Made by a program: the position numbers and the translations under genes. A DNA stretch of 64,000 bases from contig NZ_JBLWTL010000006.1 of assembly GCF_048270095.1 (NCBI RefSeq), positions 1-64,000 on the forward strand, in the 5' to 3' direction. The DNA is from Maricaulis sp048270095. Its GTDB lineage: Bacteria; Pseudomonadota; Alphaproteobacteria; Caulobacterales; Maricaulaceae. Numbering within the stretch: position 1 is the first letter of the stretch; each line of letters opens with the position of its first letter. Below, in pieces: positions 61,141 through 64,000 of the stretch. The notes under the pieces are model-generated. The model was not told the DNA's origin and ran no database searches. It worked only from the letters and a program-made list of their open reading frames with translations.

Positions 61141-63750
61141 CTAATTCACCACAGCCTTCAGCGGCCGCTTCTCGCCAATTGCGACGCCATTGATCGTCAA
61201 CACGCCCGCCTCGCTTGATACCACGATATTTTCACCGTCCTTGATGGTGCCTTGCAGCAGCATGCGGGCGAGCGGATCTTGCAGGTCCTTCTGGATCACG
61301 CGCTTCAGGGGGCGGGCGCCGTAGGCGGGGTCATAGCCCTTGGCGGCGATCCAGTCGCGGGCGCTCGCGTCGAGATCGATCGCCATCCGGCGATCGGCCA
61401 GAAGTTTCTCCAGACGTTTCATCTGGATATCGACAATGGCGCCCATATCCTCGCGAGCCAGCTTGTTGAACAACACGATCTCGTCGACCCGGTTGAGGAA
61501 TTCCGGCCGGAAATGCAGGCGCACAGCCTCCATCACCATCTCGCGGGCATCCTCGGAATTTTCGACGGCCTGCAGATGCTCGGCCCCGAGATTGGAGGTC
61601 ATGATGATGATCGTATTGCGGAAATCGACCGTGCGGCCCTGCCCGTCAGTGAGACGGCCATCATCGAGCACCTGAAGGAGCACGTTGAAGACATCCGGGT
61701 GCGCCTTCTCGATCTCGTCGAGCAGGATCACCTGATAGGGCCGGCGGCGGACGGCTTCGGTGAGCGCTCCGCCCTCCTCATAACCGACATAGCCCGGAGG
61801 CGCGCCGATCATGCGCGAGACGGAGTGTTTCTCCATATATTCCGACATGTCCATGCGGGTGACCGCGTGTTCATCGTCGAACAGGAAGGCGGCCAGCGCC
61901 TTGGTCAGCTCGGTCTTGCCGACACCCGTTGGTCCGAGGAACATGAAGGAACCAATCGGACGGGCCGGATCCTTGAGCCCGGCTCGGGCACGGCGCACCG
62001 CATCGGAGACGGCTTCCAGCGCCGTTTCCTGGCCGACGACGCGGCCATGCAGGGCTTCTTCCATGCGCAAGAGCTTGTCGCGCTCGCCTTCGAGCATCTT
62101 GTCGACAGGCACGCCGGTCCAGCGCGAGACGATCTGGGCGATCTGCTCGTCATCGACGACTTCCTGCATCGTGTTCTGACCATCATCACTGGCGGTCTCT
62201 GCGAGGGCCAGACGGCGCTCAAGATCGGGCAGCTGGCCGTATTTGATCTCCGAAGCACGGCCAAGATCGCCGCGCCGTTCAGCATCGGCGAGCTCAGCGC
62301 GGGCGTGCTCGATCGATTCCTTCAGCGTCGTCGCCCCGGCGAGCTTCGCCTTCTCCGAGCGCCAGGTCGCTGTCAGTTCGGCTGAACGCGATTCCAGCTC
62401 CGCCACTTCCTTGGTGATCGCGGCGAGGCGCTCCCTGGAGGCTTCATCGGCCTCCTTTTTCATCGCCTCGGCCTCGATCTTGAGCTGGATCGCGCGGCGG
62501 TCAATCTCGTCGAGCTCTTCCGGCTTGCTGTCGATCTGCATGCGCAGACGCGCCGAGGCCTCGTCCATCAGATCGATCGCCTTGTCGGGCAGGAAGCGAT
62601 TGGTGATATAGCGATTGGACAGATTGGCAGCGGCCACGATGGCGCTGTCAGCAATGCGCACGCCGTGGTGCACCTCGTATTTTTCCTTCAACCCGCGCAG
62701 GATGGAGACCGTGTCTTCCACGGTCGGCTCCTCGACCATGACCGGCTGGAAACGCCGGGCCAGGGCCGCGTCCTTTTCGACATGCTTGCGGTATTCGTCC
62801 AGCGTCGTGGCGCCGATACAATGCAGCTCACCGCGTGCCAGGGCAGGCTTCAGAAGATTGGACGCATCCATGGCGCCATCACCCTTGCCGGCGCCGACCA
62901 GTGTGTGCATCTCGTCGATGAAGAGAATGATCTGGCCATTGGCACTGGTGACTTCATTGAGCACGGATTTGAGCCGTTCCTCGAACTCACCGCGAAATTT
63001 CGCGCCGGCGATCAAGGCGCCCATATCGAGTGCCAAAAGACGCTTCTCTTTCAGGCTCTCGGGGACATCGCCATTGACGATGCGCAGCGCCAAGCCTTCG
63101 GCAATGGCGGTCTTTCCGACGCCGGGCTCACCGATCAGGACCGGGTTATTCTTGGTCCGGCGCGACAGCACCTGGATGGCACGGCGAATTTCCTCGTCGC
63201 GGCCGATGACCGGATCGAGCTTGCCTTCGCGGGCCACCTCAGTGAGGTCGCGGGCGTATTTCTTCAACGCTTCATAGGTGTCTTCCGCCGAGGCGCTGTC
63301 AGCGGTGCGGCCCTGGCGTAGATCATTGATCGCGGTATTGAGGCCCTGCGGGGTGACACCGGCGGCCTTGAGAATATCGAAGGCCTTGGTGCCCGATTTC
63401 AGGCTCAGCGCCTGCAGCAGACGCTCGGCGGTGACATATTCATCGCCGGCCTTGGTGGCAGCCTCCTGGGCCGCGTCAAACAGCTTGGCGGTCGGTGGCG
63501 CCATATAGAGCTTGCCCTCGCCGCCTTCGACCTTGGGAAGGCTGGCGAGCGCGGTGGTGACGCCGTCAATAACCTGGTGCGCGCTGCCGCCGGCCGCCTT
63601 GATCAGATTGATCGCGAGACCTGCCGTATCGTCAAGCAGCGCCTTGAGTACGTGCTCGGGCGTGAATTGCTGGTGGCCGGCCTTGATGGCCAGAGTCTGG
63701 GCGCCCTGGACAATCGTTTTGGCGCGGTCTGTGTATTTGTCGAATTCCAT
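61141..63750 (-). CDS. clpB: Disaggregase ClpB
   Basis: ClpB resolves protein aggregates with DnaK. The 869-residue protein starts MEFDKYTDRAKTIVQGAQTL; a longer in-frame opening is rejected because it lacks the family N-terminus. The Clp N-domain is at about 1-145, the first AAA+ module has Walker A GEPGVGKTAIAE, the M-domain coiled coil is at about 400-520 (ESRSAELTATWRSEKAKL), and the second AAA+ module has GPTGVGKTELTK and the Walker B segment VILLDEIEKAHPDV. A heat-shock-type promoter is proposed upstream. Confidence 0.97.
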   Translation of the reverse strand: MEFDKYTDRAKTIVQGAQTLAIKAGHQQFTPEHVLKALLDDTAGLAINLIKAAGGSAHQVIDGVTTALASLPKVEGGEGKLYMAPPTAKLFDAAQEAATKAGDEYVTAERLLQALSLKSGTKAFDILKAAGVTPQGLNTAINDLRQGRTADSASAEDTYEALKKYARDLTEVAREGKLDPVIGRDEEIRRAIQVLSRRTKNNPVLIGEPGVGKTAIAEGLALRIVNGDVPESLKEKRLLALDMGALIAGAKFRGEFEERLKSVLNEVTSANGQIILFIDEMHTLVGAGKGDGAMDASNLLKPALARGELHCIGATTLDEYRKHVEKDAALARRFQPVMVEEPTVEDTVSILRGLKEKYEVHHGVRIADSAIVAAANLSNRYITNRFLPDKAIDLMDEASARLRMQIDSKPEELDEIDRRAIQLKIEAEAMKKEADEASRERLAAITKEVAELESRSAELTATWRSEKAKLAGATTLKESIEHARAELADAERRGDLGRASEIKYGQLPDLERRLALAETASDDGQNTMQEVVDDEQIAQIVSRWTGVPVDKMLEGERDKLLRMEEALHGRVVGQETALEAVSDAVRRARAGLKDPARPIGSFMFLGPTGVGKTELTKALAAFLFDDEHAVTRMDMSEYMEKHSVSRMIGAPPGYVGYEEGGALTEAVRRRPYQVILLDEIEKAHPDVFNVLLQVLDDGRLTDGQGRTVDFRNTIIIMTSNLGAEHLQAVENSEDAREMVMEAVRLHFRPEFLNRVDEIVLFNKLAREDMGAIVDIQMKRLEKLLADRRMAIDLDASARDWIAAKGYDPAYGARPLKRVIQKDLQDPLARMLLQGTIKDGENIVVSSEAGVLTINGVAIGEKRPLKAVVN

Positions 63751-63771
63751 GTCGATCCCCCGGGAAAGGCG

Positions 63772-63798
63772 AGATAGGGTGCGCTCCGACGCCTTAAG
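63772..63798 (-). promoter_or_regulatory. Candidate heat-shock (RpoH) promoter of clpB
   Basis: On the minus strand CTTAAGG is followed after about 13 bases by CCTATCT, resembling the alphaproteobacterial RpoH form CTTG-N16/17-CTATNT but with A for G at the fourth place. It lies 22 bases before the clpB ATG, giving a short leader that includes GGGGGA. Confidence 0.4.
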
Positions 63799-63908
63799 AA
63801 AGCGCGTCGAAATCGCGGCTTGACCTGGATGTAAGTGTTGCACATGCGTCACACAAGAGGCCGGACCGCGACAGATTGACCGTAATCCCACAAGGGTTTC
63901 TTCCAACC

Positions 63909-64000
63909 ATGCCGCAGCTTACCGCAATTACCCGCTTTCCGGTAAAAGGCTTCGGCCCCGACCGGCTTGAACTGGTCGAACTTAATGCGGGCCATACGCT
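63909..64000 (+). CDS. MOSC-domain protein, 5' part (runs off the window)
   Basis: An ATG at 63909 opens a frame reading MPQLTAITRFPVKGFGPDRL and then LELVELNAGHT up to the end of the window. This is the N-terminal beta-barrel pattern of MOSC proteins (FPVKG, LxPG/NAGH-type). Such proteins handle molybdenum cofactor sulfur or oxime reduction. Only about 30 residues are visible, so the family call is likely but incomplete. It is divergent from clpB. Confidence 0.7.
   Translation, partial: MPQLTAITRFPVKGFGPDRLELVELNAGHT

Overview
The window is GC-rich chromosomal DNA from an alphaproteobacterium of the dimorphic, Caulobacter-like type. This is inferred from CtrA, ChpT, SciP and FlbD genes, clustered GANTC (CcrM) sites in front of ctrA, and Caulobacter-type flagellar gene order. 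The author's guess is Maricaulis or a close relative (Maricaulales/Hyphomonadales), but the sequence alone does not fix the genus. No CRISPR array, rRNA operon, prophage or insertion sequence was seen.

Layout. 1-4600: end of a membrane protein, pirin, small exported proteins, queE-queC (7-deazaguanine pathway) and cutA. 4765-7456: a tRNA with CAT anticodon, a chemoreceptor and a small TonB-domain protein. 7756-18612: oxidoreductase, thioesterase, lipoamide dehydrogenase, a 2'-5' RNA ligase-like protein, a 720-bp repeat-rich gap, and a branched-chain 2-oxoacid dehydrogenase operon (E1alpha, E1beta, E2) divergent from an Lrp-type regulator, followed by a thiolase-GNAT pair. 18657-25454: CPBP protease, then a co-directional set (LysR regulator, cyclase/hydrolase, WrbA, DsbA-like, EamA transporter, DUF4386) and mnmA.

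25509-43450 is a flagellar locus: flgL-flgK on the minus strand; fliK (broken by a run of N), flgD, flgE and sciP on the plus strand; then fliF-fliG-fliH/flbE-fliN-flbD-flhA-flhF-flhG. Sigma54-type promoters lie between flgK and fliK, and CtrA-box-like sites precede sciP and fliF. This fits a cascade in which CtrA starts the fliF operon, the operon makes FlbD, and FlbD drives sigma54 genes for hook and filament parts.

43496-46698 is a divergent iron/heme-uptake pair (DUF6607 lipoprotein and TonB-dependent receptor) sharing a Fur-like palindrome. 46704-49961 holds fliI-fliJ and, divergently, ctrA across an 805-bp noncoding region. 50093-52020 holds two tandem paralogous exported proteins of unknown function. 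52109-57783 is a chemotaxis operon, cheA-cheW-cheY-cheB-cheR, with an unusual CheA; chpT lies just upstream of it. The end has an M23 peptidase, a Glyoxalase_8-like protein, a second copy of a palindromic repeat, clpB and the start of a MOSC-domain gene.

No wholly new multi-gene system is evident. The best leads are the unusual CheA, the FlhF with degenerate GTPase motifs, the tandem secreted paralogs, the GANTC cluster at ctrA, and the close packing of ctrA, chpT, sciP and flbD.
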